A DNA stretch of 64,000 bases from Cephalotrichum gorgonifer (GCA_900312665.1 ONZQ02000006.1:1569195-1633194), one strand, 5' to 3'; shown: positions 1-12,600, numbered from the stretch's first letter. Program-made: numbers and translations. Notes: generated by a model from the sequence alone, not told the origin.

Positions 1-628
1 AGTTGGATTACCTCGACCTTGAAAGCCGCCAAGACAAGCCCAAGCCAGTCCGCACAATGTACCAGGGAGAATCATACGAAGGGTTCAGCCGAAGGCTTCA
101 GGAGAAACAAAACCCTGTGACAGATTGATACCCCGAGGACAGCAGCGATAAAGAGTCGAGCAAGGCAGATTATGATGAGGAATAAGAACTGGTAGCTCGC
201 CACCGTCCCACCGGCAACACTCCATCCAAGAAACCTCAACTTGTCAGCATAATGAATTCTATCTTCCCAGCGCATTCCAACGCGGCAGAGCCGAGACAGT
301 GAGGTATGGCGAGGTAGTTGACCACCGGACAAGGCCAGGCCCGGCGACTCGGAGAATCTCGGCCAGGCGGTTCGTGACTCATGCATCCTTAATTCTATTG
401 TACTTAAGGCCAATTGGGTCCCCCTATTTTGGAGTTGAAGGGGGACATCAATGAATACATCTCTTTTGTCTTTGACCCAATCGTACAGCTCGTACGTGAG
501 CCCGAGACGTTGACTTTGGCCCTTAAACGTGATATAACCCCTTTAGCATGGGACTTTGATAAGCTCTCGAATGCCCACGCTTAGACCAATATGATACTCG
601 TTTGGGTGTCCTAGTGTTCGTCTGGCTG

Positions 629-660
<32 letters not shown>

Positions 661-933
661 GGGCGGAACGGGCGGCAATCAGCTGTCACCATACGTTAGA
701 CCTCGCGCTCAAAACCAAGGGTCTATCCCAATCCCACTTCAGGTGGACCTCAGGCTGGGGTTGGGATCAGAGACGAGAGGCGTCAATAGCATAGATAAAC
801 CTGAATAAGAAGATACGAAGCAGCCTGTAGGCTGCTGTTCATGAATGAGGAAAAGAAAAGAGTGTAGGGATTAGTGAAATCAAACCAGCGAAACCACCTT
901 TCGTCAGCCATCGAAGCGCCCTTGGTATATTCA
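1..933. other. Gene-free flank with a GT microsatellite
   Basis: I see no supportable gene here. The reading frames on both strands are short and lack fungal codon preference. The stretch holds a GT microsatellite (629-657). Near 487-504 it also has a sequence that resembles one near 17497-17515. It borders the decayed retrotransposon that begins at 934. Confidence 0.6.
629..657. repeat. (GT)n microsatellite
   Basis: About 14 uninterrupted GT dinucleotides. It is a simple repeat, likely length-variable between strains. Confidence 0.95.
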
Positions 934-2140
934 TTATGAAAAAAGAGAGAAGATTAGCCCATCCCGGGTCTTAGGTAAATCGCTGCCCACTCTCATCATT
1001 TCGACCCTCAAATCCGGGTGGAGCTTCGAGAATAGCTTATTCGCTAGATGATCCTCACTCTTCGGTGGGAATTCATCCTCCAACGACTCGAAGAAAGATA
1101 CGAATGCCCGAGGGGACTGGTCGGTTCTCTACGTTGCAAAGTTCATCTCGCGGTATAGCCTCCACATGCGATGCGGATGCTGCCCATCCTTGACCAGCGT
1201 CTTTGTGAATCCCAAGAAATGCTCCCACGAAGCGCTGTTGATTCCCCGTCTATCAACCGGCATCATCCTGCATTGTTGATACCACCTCTTGCGACAATTG
1301 AGATCCATGCATTCCTGACCAAAAACAATATTGTTAGTCTGGCTCTTCCCGAATCATCGGGGATCTCCCATGAACACGCGGTCCAATTTTCTAAACTAGG
1401 CACTCGTTCGTTGAAGGCTATCCTCCAACTTAAAAGTCGAAGTTTCTTTGACCTTGACGTCGTGGGGCCGTCTTTCTTCGCTCTCCTCGGAGTCGTCATC
1501 TCGCAGTCGTTTCCCCATCAGGGCATCCAGAGCATTCTCTTCCTTGCGTACATTTACAACAGCCTTTCGAAGGCGAGCAGACTGCTCATTCCTTCTCTCG
1601 AGTTGCCTGATTTGCTGAAGCTGGGCTTCCATATCGGCTTCGAACGCAAGATCTGGATCGGGGCGCTGCCGGTGGTACTCCCCTGCTGATATCCCCCCGA
1701 TTACCGGTCCTTGTCTAGGTGATAGACTAGGGGTTCCCACCCTCAGAGCCTGGACCTTCCTCGGCGGGACTGGTGTTCCGCCACTGTCTGGCCGCCGGCC
1801 CCCAGAGTTCACGCCCGTTCCCTTCGGGACGGCGCCTTGGGATGGTCAATCCCGTACTCAGAATGACCTCTTCTCTGCCAACAAGAGCTTGCTCGACAGC
1901 AGCGACTCTATTTCGCAGGGATACCCCCTCAGAGACTTCATCGCTCCCAACTGGGGTGATATATAGTTCGGATAAACCGTTCCATGATCCTACAGTCTCC
2001 TGCTGCTCAGCTCGTCGCTCCCAATCCGTGGTTTCCACCGTCTCCCGAGCATCGGCACGATGTCGATAAGACGTGGAGGAACCATCGGAAGGCAGGTCGG
2101 TAAGCTCCGAAGATGCTTCTTCGTTCCGAGCAGACTCCAT
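934..2140 (-). mobile_element. Decayed LTR-retrotransposon gag remnant
   Basis: Read on the minus strand, two overlapping frames carry a gag-like protein. The first begins at an ATG at 2140 (motif SSELTDLPSD) and shifts near 1730-1810 into a second frame. That frame continues to about 934, with a basic, glutamine-rich linker and then a gag core with motifs such as LYREMNF, DQSPRAF, FFESLEDE and ANKLFSKL, typical of fungal Ty3/Gypsy gag. Three stops interrupt the core, at 1396-1398 (TAG), 1354-1356 (TGA) and 1129-1131 (TAG). No zinc knuckle, protease, reverse transcriptase or integrase follows, so it is a fragment. The family call is from pattern recognition. That it is a broken gag-like frame is visible in the sequence. 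Confidence 0.6.
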
Positions 2141-3664
2141 TGACACCACTTGACTTGACCAGCCCAACGGGTTAGCCCGTGCGTGGGTAGAAGTGTTAAA
2201 CTTGTCAAGGGGCGGAAAGAAGTTCAAAGTGAGAATGAGAACTTGTCCCTCTCTCTATTCTTGGGAGAGTAAGTCTCCTCATATAAGGCTACCTTCTGAT
2301 ATAGATCTGTTAGACAACCCCTAAGAGCATAGGAAGGGAATATACGAGTTTTACAGTGGGTGCGCTAGAGAAGGGAAATCCCTAGCTATCACCGAAATTA
2401 GTATAGGGATAGAGATTTTCTGTTGCCTGAATTCCATGGGAAAGAGTCTAGGTTTTGGCCCTGCGCGCTAATAGATCATGCTTTTTACTCCCTACAATTC
2501 AACAAGTTCTAGTCCATCGGTCTGATCCCCAGAGGCTGTCGGTCCAATACCAACCTCCCAGTCAGACACAATTGAAGACAGGTCGGTTCACCTGCCATCA
2601 TACACCTTGCCTTTTCTCAGCTTGGATTGTCCCTGCAGGTATATTGTGGATGCATTTATAGAGTACTTTCACCTTTCGTGTGTCCTCTGGATTGTGTACT
2701 TGTTGCAGTGCGGTATACCACAGACAAGAGAGCAAGCATGGTCTTTGGTTCCTGCACGGATCGATCGCCAGCTTGAACCCGAAGAACAGGCGTATTAGTC
2801 GTTTTGCTATCCGAAAATATGGTAGTTGGGGAGGAGAGAAGGAAGGGGGGTGCCCGGCCGACGACTGTGGGGTGGCCAGGCGGCTCTCCGCGACCTCATG
2901 AACGCCCCGCGGTTGAAGTGGCGGTGAGTTGTGATGGGGGCCAAAGCCTCCATGTGGCGTAGGGCTACCCTACGTACAGCGTGCATGTAAAGAAAAAAGG
3001 ATGTGACACCTCTTTTTTCGGCCTTGGTTGTTTGCCGTTCCTACTTGAAAGAGTACATCCGGTCCAGGGTATAAAATGCAAGGAGCCATTCGTCTCTCAC
3101 TGCGCCTTCGCATCTGGGGAATGGTTCCTCTGAATCCGGACGCCTGTGAAACACCAGTAATTCCTTATCAAAAATAGGCACTAATACCCGGCCCCTCCGA
3201 CAGGGTATGCATGGGAACATGCTTCCGGCGCTCCTTTGCATACTGCTGTAGGGTGTCGAACATGCACGTCCGCAGGATCACCAAGTTCCCCGTAAGTAGG
3301 TGGTGGGGCAATGCCACCCCAGAAGGGGTCATCCGTGTTAGTGCTGGCCCAGAAGAGAGTAAATAACGCGGGCGGGGGCGCGTTCCGGGCCCCTGGAAAG
3401 CTTGTTACCTGTATCCGGGGGTTCTGGGATAATACCGGCTCTATTAAGATTGTTTGTCTAGTCCGTGCATGAAACATTCCGTGCCTCGAGCGATGCCGAC
3501 AGCCTGTATTATCCACTTCGAACGACATGGGAGTTACTTGTCAATCTTGGAACCATCTGGGCCCCACTTTGTCTTACACGTTCAACTCGGACATCGAACG
3601 AAGAATGATCGCGATCTACTCTCTCGCTCGCAAATCAGACAAGGCTGGAAATCCCGATCCTTGA

Positions 3665-3680
3665 CCCCCCCCCCCCCCCC
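3665..3680. repeat. Poly-C homopolymer followed by poly-T
   Basis: An unbroken run of about 16 C is followed by one G and about 9 T. It is a simple repeat, and base-calling here is likely to be error-prone. Confidence 0.9.
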
Positions 3681-5726
3681 GTTTTTTTTTTCTTTTCCAC
3701 CGATGGGATACGTATGGCTGGCGTCCGCCTTATTTCTTTCCCTGACCGCGATCAAGACATGATCAAATGAGTGAGCGTGTGAAGGCAACCACGTCCATCA
3801 GCCTTCCCTCACCTAATATTCCCGATATGAGGACTTCAATTAAGGTTTGAAGGGGGTGGTTCTGGCAAAAGGAGGTGGTATATTATTTTTGGGGGCTATA
3901 TCCCCACCGTCTCCGCCGACCCCCTTTCCCAGGCCCTGCACCATGGTGGGACGTGACAAGTATTCTTGCAGGAAGGTATGTAAGTCCTTGCGGCTCAACT
4001 TGTCGGGTCTTGTTTTCCATGCAACCATCAAGCCAGTCTTGTGTCCATCATCGAGCCTTCTGGGCAAATTAGCCCAGAACGGCGCCCCGAATCCGGAAGT
4101 TGAGGACACATCCGGATGGTCCAGGAGGAGCATGCATGCTGCAGCGCGCGCAACGCCCGATCGCCTTGCGACGTGTCATTTGGCATTATTGTTTGCGCCT
4201 CTTCCATCTGTCGGGCCCGACCAAGGGCGGGGGCCCGATCCGATGGCAATGCCAGAAGCGAGCGATAACGCGTGGTGGCTGAAAAGTGCGCCTTAACCTC
4301 CGGGTAAGCATCCAGATGACAAGCTTGTTGTGGCTGCCTGTCGTGGCTATGCATGCCTATCTGGGCCTGGTGTCAGTGGTGGTGGTGGTAGTCCCAAAAT
4401 GGCACGGATGTGCCCCACAATATTCCGACCTGCCGCCCGGCGGGCCGGATCCCATCTCCACGATTACCGGCCGCCCACCACACACCTTAAATGGAATCCA
4501 TCTTGACCATAAGGAGAAAGGATGCCGCTTAACGCGAGGTTGTGCAAACTTGCAACTAGTCCGACATGATACTCGGCAGATATTATCCGTATCCGTACTA
4601 CTACCGCTCACCGCAATCTTCGGCTGTACAAGTCATTTTCCCCGGAAGCGCGCGTGGGTGATCCCAGGCCCCTGTTGTGTAATCCCGCGGACCAAGAAAC
4701 CCACACCCGCGCGCCCGTTAACACCTGCCATCACACCCTCAAATCCGGGAAACTTTTTGAGCCCTTGTCCCGGGAGGGCCGCCCCGGAGGGCTGAGCGCC
4801 CACCACGTCATTAACGGGGGAAATTACTAGCGATATCCGCGCCGTCGAGAAGTTCGTGCCACCCTGCACCGGGGTGGGTGGGGACATATCCGCGTGGTCG
4901 GAAAGTCCGCGCGACCCTGCGCCGGGGCGAGTGGAAGAGGAAGCTGATTTTCTTCTATCAGGGGTATGTACTTGTTCATGCAGGTGCGAAAAAACCTTGA
5001 AGAACCCGTCGCCTCGTGCTGTGTAGCAGCGAGGGACTGAGACCCGGTCGGGTGACCGATCGAATGAAGCCCGGAAGGCTGTTCGCTCTGTTTCATCCGA
5101 ATACAGGGTACTGGGGGATGAACGCGAGGAGGGATCGAAAAAGGTGGGTCCTGTTCTTCCCATAAAAGGGTTGTGAGTGGCCCGAATGGGCAATTTAAGG
5201 CCGGTGAAGAACGCAGGCGGTGTGGAGCCGGAACGAAACAAACCCACCCGGATACCGTTGGGAATCTAGCGCGGCTCGGGATATGTGGAGCAGATCCCCG
5301 GAAACACCTTAATTATACATACCTAAAATGGAAATAAAAATAAAGTAAGGAGATCAGAGGGCGGGACGGGGCTCCTTCCGGGAGAGGAAAAAAAGGAGGG
5401 GAGGCCGAGAGTAATTTCAGCGGTGTGTAACATCAGTGAAAGTCCAGACTGCCTAATTGGTGTAGGAGGTGGATCAGCTCCTACACGGCCGATCGAGCAC
5501 CGAAAATTCGATCGGCCTAACCATATGTGGCTGGAGATTTGAGATGTACATGGGAGGGAGGGGTATGGTTGGAGATACATGGGAGAGGGGCGTAGGGCGG
5601 AATATGCGATAAATGCACTTGTGTGTGGTGATAGTTCTAAAAGGTGGGTGGCCTGCCATGCCAGAGGTCTCATTGTATCCCTACGTATGTGCCATGATGA
5701 CTAAAGTGAAAGAATACCGACGTGAC

Positions 5727-5761
5727 GGGTGTGGTCGAATTAGTGGAATTCGACCACACCC
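5727..5761. repeat. Perfect 15-bp inverted repeat (hairpin)
   Basis: Arms of 15 bases, starting GGGTGTGGTC and ending GACCACACCC, are perfectly complementary around a 5-base loop. Partial complementarity continues outside the arms with a small bulge (TGAC against GTCA). It sits in gene-poor DNA. It could be a folded terminator-like element, a protein-binding palindrome or a remnant of a foldback element. Confidence 0.8.
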
Positions 5762-7171
5762 CTGTCAGTCAACAGGTGGGAGGTGTCGAAGGTACTGGCA
5801 CGACATGTCATGCAGCCAATGAGAGAAGCTTCCGAGCTGGATCCCTGTCTGCACGACTCCGTACGACATCCAGTCCCCCAGTTGGCACTACAGCAACATA
5901 CACTCTTGCCCGCCACTACGCAATGCAACCCCTCGAACAACACCATGGAAGTCCTAAACTGGGCAACCATAACAGCCTGGATTAAGATGATTCTTCGAGG
6001 ACAGGGGAGAGAGCACAGCCTGCAGGGCCAGCACATAGCCATGGCCCCCAACCGAGGAACATACGTCCTTCGGGCCGAGAGGTTTCTCCGGCGTCTCAGA
6101 TGTCGGAATAAGCCACCCGTCACCCTCTTCGACTGCATACATGAATGGGAGAGCCGAGGCCTCGGAATCGGAGTTTCGGAAACAAGGCAACTATCACGGG
6201 AGGTCTGAGGATCGAGCGTGAGGTGAAGAGACCAAGGCTCGCGCGCTAGGAGCCGCGGCCATGCCTCGGCGTATGTGGCGACATGGGAACGAGGTTGAGG
6301 GCCGTGACGGGGCGTAATATCCACCGGGCCTGTTGATAATTAGAATGAGACGAGGAGATAAAAGACCACCTCAGGGTAACATCCGCCCCCCAACGTCGCC
6401 CTACAAGCGGACGGCATGCCCGTACGCAGGCAGCACGACCCCTGCATCCATCATGAATATCCTGATCCAATTCATGATATGCTACAAGTCAATTCCCCTA
6501 GCTCTTGACAAGCACAAGCTTGATTCTGTCCGTGCATGGCAAAGAAACAAGGGGGCAAGCTCGAATCCCCGCCGCGAGGTCCGCCAACACGACAGCCAGG
6601 CGAACAAGATAACCCCATATCCTCATGAAGAGCACCCAGACACTAGCCTGCTCAAAATCTGAAAATTGGCGCACCCACTTGGGCAGCACGAAAGGTTTGA
6701 AGAATGGCAATAGAAAGCTGGCCATCCCGGGAGGTGATGACTGATGAGGGGGGGAGTCAGGATGGACGGATGTCGGGGCTCGGAAAATCCCGTGCGCTGA
6801 TTGGCCAGCTCCGACCATGCAGGCTCAGAACCCCATAAAGTCCCGGCCCATCCCCCTCCCCCATCCCTCAGCTCCTATCCCCCTCTTCTCCCTCTTTTCT
6901 CCCCATGGTCCATAAGAAACATATCAAATCACCCAAAACCCCGCGTTTCATTTGATATTCCACCAGCAAAAATCCCTTGGACCTTTTGCATCCCACTTGG
7001 ACCACTTGGATATCACTTACACCACTTGGCCACCCCCTTTCCCTCCTGTTCTCACCTCCCCGTCACCCCGACTAGGGCGACAGGCCAGAGGCCACAGGTT
7101 AACGTAATATTTCCACCTGTGATATTAACTCCTCATTGCACCACCCATCCACCTTTCCTTCTGCAATCATC

Positions 7172-7960
7172 ATGTCGTCCCACCATCACGCCCCGGCACC
7201 ACGGACACGGCCCGGCGCCAACGTCCGGCCTGGAAGACCCATCCCATCCGTCCCCATCCCAATCCCAGAAGAGAGCCAGGAAAGCCGCCACCCCAAGAAG
7301 GCGCGCGGGAAGAACCACTCGGCGGTGTCGGATCAATCGCACGACACTCGTCGTCGACCCCATAGCCCATCCCGCCGCCATAACTTCCAGTACATAGGCG
7401 CTTGGAGCGATGACGTACCCGTGAGGCACTACACCACCCCTTTCGACATTGACGTCGAGACCCGTGGGGCGCGAAACCTCCCCGCCGCTCCGATGCCGCC
7501 CAGTCCGCCGCGGTCGCCCAGGCTGGACCCCCCTCACCCCTCCATTCTCGCCTACGACGCCGAGTTCCGTGGGAGGCAAATAGCCCCTAACGATGCTCGG
7601 GTGGGCGATGCATGGTACATTTCCAGGGTGGCTGAGAGAGATAGACAGCGTCAGTCCCGTCCCCGAGTGCTCATCTCCCCGTTTCCCTTGTACACTGCGC
7701 CCTCTGCGTGGAAGCGTCCCGTACTGGCAGACTTGAGCCACTCTTACCCTCGCACGCACTTGCTAACGGGATACAAAAGTGGACGAGGCACTCGAGCACA
7801 TGGCCCGAACTGGGCTCCATCCCCCACGGGTGTGACACGGCTCTACCACCACCTGGCCATCCTCGCACAGGGGAAACTCGGGGTGGGCCTTTCTTTTCTT
7901 CTCTTTTTTTGTATTGGTCACTGGCGTTTTGGGGAATGCGTATTGGCGTTATCGGATTGA
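7172..7960 (+). CDS. Hypothetical orphan protein
   Basis: I do not recognise this gene. An open frame of about 262 codons starts at an ATG at 7172, after a pyrimidine-rich stretch typical of fungal promoters. For its first 180 or so codons it shows the C-ending codon preference of the conserved genes in this window. The protein is rich in proline, arginine and histidine (HHHAPAPRTRPG near the start), with no recognisable domain. A short hydrophobic patch appears near the C terminus. The last 60 codons look less coding, so an intron or a different end is possible. The opposite strand also has an open frame (7133-7759), which I take as a shadow. Function unknown. Confidence 0.4.
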   Translation: MSSHHHAPAPRTRPGANVRPGRPIPSVPIPIPEESQESRHPKKARGKNHSAVSDQSHDTRRRPHSPSRRHNFQYIGAWSDDVPVRHYTTPFDIDVETRGARNLPAAPMPPSPPRSPRLDPPHPSILAYDAEFRGRQIAPNDARVGDAWYISRVAERDRQRQSRPRVLISPFPLYTAPSAWKRPVLADLSHSYPRTHLLTGYKSGRGTRAHGPNWAPSPTGVTRLYHHLAILAQGKLGVGLSFLLFFCIGHWRFGECVLALSD

Positions 7961-8070
7961 TGATACCGCAGCGCTGTCGGTCGGCAGGGCGCGGTGACTG
8001 GATGAATGATGGGGGGGAGATGCCTGGTTTCGGTGCGTGCGAGTGAAGGGGGGGATGGAGTGAGGTTCGT

Positions 8071-8141
8071 TAAGTGGGTCCGATTACATAAGGGCCGAAT
8101 GGGCCTTGGCTGTAATCAGTATGATTGGTTGGACCCACTTA
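8071..8141. repeat. Inverted repeat, possible small foldback/MITE remnant
   Basis: Outer arms TAAGTGGGTCC (8071-8081) and GGACCCACTTA (8131-8141) are perfectly complementary. Inner segments GATTACA and TGTAATC, and GGGCC blocks, are also complementary. A neighbouring GATTGGTT (8123-8130) is complementary to AACCAATC (8165-8172), giving nested hairpins. No clear target-site duplication was found by eye. Confidence 0.6.
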
Positions 8142-8854
8142 TGTGCTGATGCATGTGGCTCAGAGAACCAATCAGATGGGAAGTGGGGGTCATAAGTGCG
8201 TTAGGTAATCAAGTTTGCTTAGGTAATTCCAATCCTTCCATGATTCGAAGCGACGGCTCATCGTCGTAGTTATTGGACGACCTGACGGACGGGATGGACA
8301 GAAGACAAAAAAGGTGCATAATACTTGGAACGAGCCCGACCGAGCTTCACCATGGGCTCCCCACCCACCCCAATGATTCCTAACAACCGGAAAGGCGCCC
8401 TACCTTCTAACGAAGTACTTGTATGATTTTCCACTTTCCGGTCCACCCATCCCTTTCATCCTTGCATGGGGACAGTCCATCTCCAACGGCCCTTACGTAA
8501 TCACGCCGGTCGGTTGACTTACACGCCAGGTCACGGAATACGAGGAGCGCGGGCGCCGACCCTCAGAGCGACGCCTGGCTCATAACTGTTGGACGAAGAT
8601 GGGGCCACTCCGCTTGGCCAGCTCATAGCGAGCACGCGAATGCGTACGAATTATCACGATGTCCCATCAGCAACTGAGAAAAAAAAAAGATTTCCAAAAC
8701 ATGTAATTAGAACATGACCAAAGACGTTGCTACACGGAAACGGCCCAGGGAAACTAGAGTAACTACCTCACCATGTCGGCGGGCCATCGTGCGAGGGTAA
8801 AAAAAAAAACTGCCTGCGGCAGGCTTAAGGATTAGGTAGGCGGAAAGGCGTCCA

Positions 8855-8956
8855 GGACGGTAGGTGACTTCCCAGGAAGTCACGCGTCAAGGAAACGCTG
8901 AAGGGGGGATGTGAGGTGCCCAGGATGGCGGGTGACTTCCCAGGAAGCCACGCCTT
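8855..8956. repeat. Imperfect direct repeat carrying a palindrome
   Basis: A unit of about 35 bases occurs twice, near 8853-8890 and 8921-8956. Each contains the near-palindrome GTGACTTCC-CA-GGAAGTCAC; the second copy has GGAAGCCAC. The spacing is about 67 bases. A paired operator-like site or a decayed repeat are both possible. Confidence 0.6.
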
Positions 8957-9636
8957 AACTTTTTCGGCCCTACGCGCTTAATACTCTTCGGGAAGGCGGC
9001 TTACGACGCTCAGCAAATCAGGAAAGCGCGTAATCTCCCACGACATGCACTACATGGTGGTAAATATCGCCTTGAGATCTTGGCATGGGCCATGGGGTAA
9101 ATGACCTCGGGAGAATGACGGAATGAAACCTTTGAGAACAGAGAAAAAAAAAGGGGGAAAAGAAGATAGAGAAAAACGGAAAAGGCACATACACACAGAC
9201 ACAGGGAGGAGACAGAGGGAGAGGAAGAGAGAGAAGCCTGGAGAGGTGAAGCTTGGAGGTGAAGCCGTCTATTAATGAAATACAACTACTGATAATACGC
9301 CGCAGCAGTATGCATCGAGTGTCTGAACCACCGCCCTAACCCCTGCCCCCCCAAAAAAAAGAAAGAGAAAAAGAAAGAAGGCACGCCGTCTAAGAAAAGA
9401 ATGCCAACCATAACCCCCTCCCACCCAACTACACACCCCCGACGCCCGACACCCGACACCCGACACCAGCCCGCTTTTCATGTATGTATGTATGTAAACT
9501 CCATCCGGTTTCCGCCTCCCCCCTGCAGGTAAAAAAGAAAAGAAAAAAGAAAACACCTGCCCGATTCTCCCAATAATGTATATACTGTATCCTATGTACT
9601 TGTATACTCTTTGATGTAACCACATACTGTGCGCAC

Positions 9637-12600
9637 TCACGCCCGCCCCACTTCCCCACCGGCGCCTCCCCTGTCGTCAACCGCATGCCCAGACCCGTGC
9701 CGCGCGTCACTAGGCGACGGGAGCCCGCCAATGCTAGCGGCCAGCAGGCCCGACATGCCCACGGCGGGATACATAGGCGACGTCGACGCCGTCGACCCCC
9801 TCCTCTTCGCCTGCTGGATCTGCTTCTGTATGAACCGCGGGTCGCACAGGAACGCCATCCGACCGCCGCGCAGCCTGTTGAAGAAGGCGAGGTCGTCGCG
9901 CACGTCGAGCATCGCCGCGTTGAGGTCGTACCCCTCGCCCGACTTCTCCGCCCGCCTCCTCTTGAACCACGCCGGGATGCACGCCCGGATCCACGAGTCG
10001 GGGACGCACCGGATCAGCACGCCCACCGGTATCGAGATGAACCCGAGCACGAGCGAGATGCCCCACTGCGCCCCCGTGATGCGCGTCACCGAGAAGGCGT
10101 CGGACCCGACGAAGACGATGAGCACCTGCCCGGCGACCATGATGGACGCCATGAGCATGAAGAGCTGGTTCTTCATCAGGCCCTCGAAGATGTTGAGCTT
10201 GTTGTCGATGCGCCGCGAGTTGACGAGCTTGAAGATCTGCATGAAGACGAACGTGTTGAAGATGAGCGTGCTCTGCTGCTTCGCGGGATAGTGGAGGAAC
10301 TTGGGCCCCGCGAAGTAGAGCACGAGGGTGACGGCCAGCTGGTAGATCGACTGTCCGATAATCATCTTCCACATCGTCAGCGTGATGAGCGGCGCCGTCC
10401 GGGGCTCGGGCTTCCGGTCCAGGAGGCTCTCGTTCGGCGGGTCCGTCGCGAGGGCCAGCGCAGCAAAGGTGTCCATGATGAGGTTGACCCAGAGGAGCTG
10501 CACGGCCGTGAGGACCGACTCCCCGTGGTCGTTCGACACAGCCGAGATGAAGGTGAGTAGGACGGCCGTGATGTTGACCGTGATCTGGAACTGCAGGAAC
10601 TTCTTGACGGCGTCGTTGATCGCGCGTCCCCAGCTCAGCGCTATCACGATGGAAGTGAAGTTGTCGTCGAGGAGGATGATGTCCGACGCCTCCTTGGCCA
10701 CCTCGGTACCCGTGACGCCCATCGAGAACCCGACGTCTGCCGCCTTCAACGCGGGCGCGTCGTTCGTGCCGTCTCCCGTGACGGCTACAATCTCCCCCTT
10801 CGACTGCAGCGCCTTGACCAGCACGCGCTTATCCTCCGGGCTGGACCTCGCGAGAACGCGGAGGTCGCCCACGATGTTCGCCCTCTCGATATCGTTCATG
10901 CGACGGAACTCGACCCCCTCCATCACACGGCCGCCGTTCTCCAGCAGCCCGCAGGCCTTGGCAATGGCGGTCGCCGTCTGGATATTGTCGCCCGTCACCA
11001 TCTTCACGCCAACGCCCGCCCTTGTGCACTGCTTCACCGCGTCGGAGACACCCCTCCTCACGGGGTCTTGGATCCCGACGGCCCCGATCCACGTCATCTC
11101 GCGGAAGATGTCGGAAAACTCAACAGCGTCGCTGTCACCGTTGGCCGATCGGGATCTTGCGGGTGGCCACTGATCCAGGTCACGGTAGCAGAGGCCCAGC
11201 GTCCTCAGTGAGAGCGACGCAAACCGGGAGATGTCCTGCAGGATGAGGGCGTTATGTTCCTGGTCCATCGACTCGGAGTGCAGCCCGCGCGCGGGAGAGT
11301 CCAGGACCTTGTGGCACTGAGCGAGCAGGATCTCCGGCGCACCCTTGACGAAGACTCGATACTTCTTTTCCGGGAGCCTTATTACGGCACCCATACACTT
11401 CCGGCTCGAGTTGAACGGGTACATCTCGACCGCGGGGTGGTTCGATCGCACAACCTCGAGCGAGTCCAGGGCGAAGTTGTTCTTTGCCCAGTCGAGAAGT
11501 GCCGTCTCCGTCTTGGTTCCGATGAAGACCTTCTTCCCGTCCTCGGTGTCCTCAAAGGCCGTTGTGTTGACTCCGATGGACAGGTTAAGGAGCTGGCGTA
11601 GGTCGTCGTGGATCTTAGGCGCCAGCGAACCCGCCAGTACCATGTCCCTCTGCGAGGTGGCCTTCTTGGCCCCGGTATCCTCGGCCGTCGCTTCCGTCGA
11701 TGAGTCCGTGTTCAGGTGGTCTAGCACGTTTTGGTCGCCGAAGACGAGACCCCCGTTACCCAACGACCCCGCCACCACCGTCATGACATTCTCGGTCAGG
11801 GTACCCGTCTTGTCGGAGCAGATGACGGTCGCGTTTCCCATCGTCTCGCAGGACTGCAGGTGTCGGACGAGATTGTTCTCCCTCGTCATCTTCTTAGTCG
11901 CAAAGGATAGCGCGAGGGTTACAGCGAGCGGGAGGCCCTCGGGGACGGCGACAACGATGATAGTTATGGCGGTGATGAGAATCGTCATGAAGTTCTGGCC
12001 CTTCTCATCTGGGGTCTCAGTGCTATGCTTCAGCCGCACGAGGAACTCGATGAACAGGACGGCGAAGAGCAGGAGACCCGCGAGGGATCCCAGCTTAGCA
12101 ATGTATCCTAAGACAATAGGTTAGTGCTCGGGCGCTCGAGGCGACGGATTTTCTAGGGCAAAACAAAAGAGCTATGTACTACTTACCAGCAAGGAGATTT
12201 AACTTCATCTGCAGAGGGGTAAGCTCGGCATTGTCGCGAAGCGAGAGCATGGTCCTTCCGTGAGTCGAGTGCGGACCAACGGCGGTAACGATACACGTCC
12301 CAACTCCATCGAGGACCTTCGCGCCGGAGAGGATGAAGGGATCCAACTTCTTGATCTTATCACCCTCCTGCTCGGGGTTCTGAAGTATCCGGAAAGCGGT
12401 CGCGGCCGGGGTCTTCTTCAGCACATCCGACTCTCCCGTGGCAGACGACTCGTCGCAGCTGATATTGTGCCCGTCGACAAAAATACCGTCGACGGGAATC
12501 ACGTCTCCCTGCTCCAACATGAGGAGGTCCCCGACCAGGATGTCGTTGATGGAGATGACGGAGGGCTTCCCGGAGCGGATGACCTTGACTTGGCGGTCCT

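Larger units (their letters stand above)
2228..7171. other. Gene-poor stretch
   Basis: No convincing gene in almost 5 kb. Frames of 100-200 codons occur on both strands (for example 4633-5247 minus) but show no domain, no splice logic and no sustained codon preference. It contains a homopolymer C tract (3665-3680) followed by a T run, a strong hairpin (5727-5761), and pyrimidine-rich sequence from about 6840 to 6910 that may belong to the promoter of the orphan gene at 7172. The first few hundred bases may be leader or LTR sequence of the adjacent retroelement, but I cannot delimit it. Confidence 0.5.
7961..9636. other. Gene-free stretch with hairpins; 3' flank of the calcium ATPase
   Basis: No gene seen. 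It contains an inverted repeat (8071-8141), a twice-repeated palindromic unit (8855-8956), poly-A runs near 8683 and 8800, purine-rich sequence near 9140-9240, and a TGTA tetranucleotide run near 9480. The last few hundred bases are probably 3' untranslated sequence of the minus-strand ATPase ending at 9637. Confidence 0.6.

Noticed and set aside
4633..5247. 204-codon frame on the minus strand
   Set aside because: No domain, poor codon preference and an overlapping alternative frame; not enough to call a gene.
7133..7759. 208-codon minus-strand frame opposite the orphan gene
   Set aside because: Glycine/valine/arginine-rich and out of step with local codon preference; the plus-strand frame is the better candidate.
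9685..12124. Long open frames on the plus strand across the calcium ATPase gene
   Set aside because: They are shadows of strong C-ending codon preference on the other strand; their protein sequences are Arg/Pro/Asp-rich with no domain.
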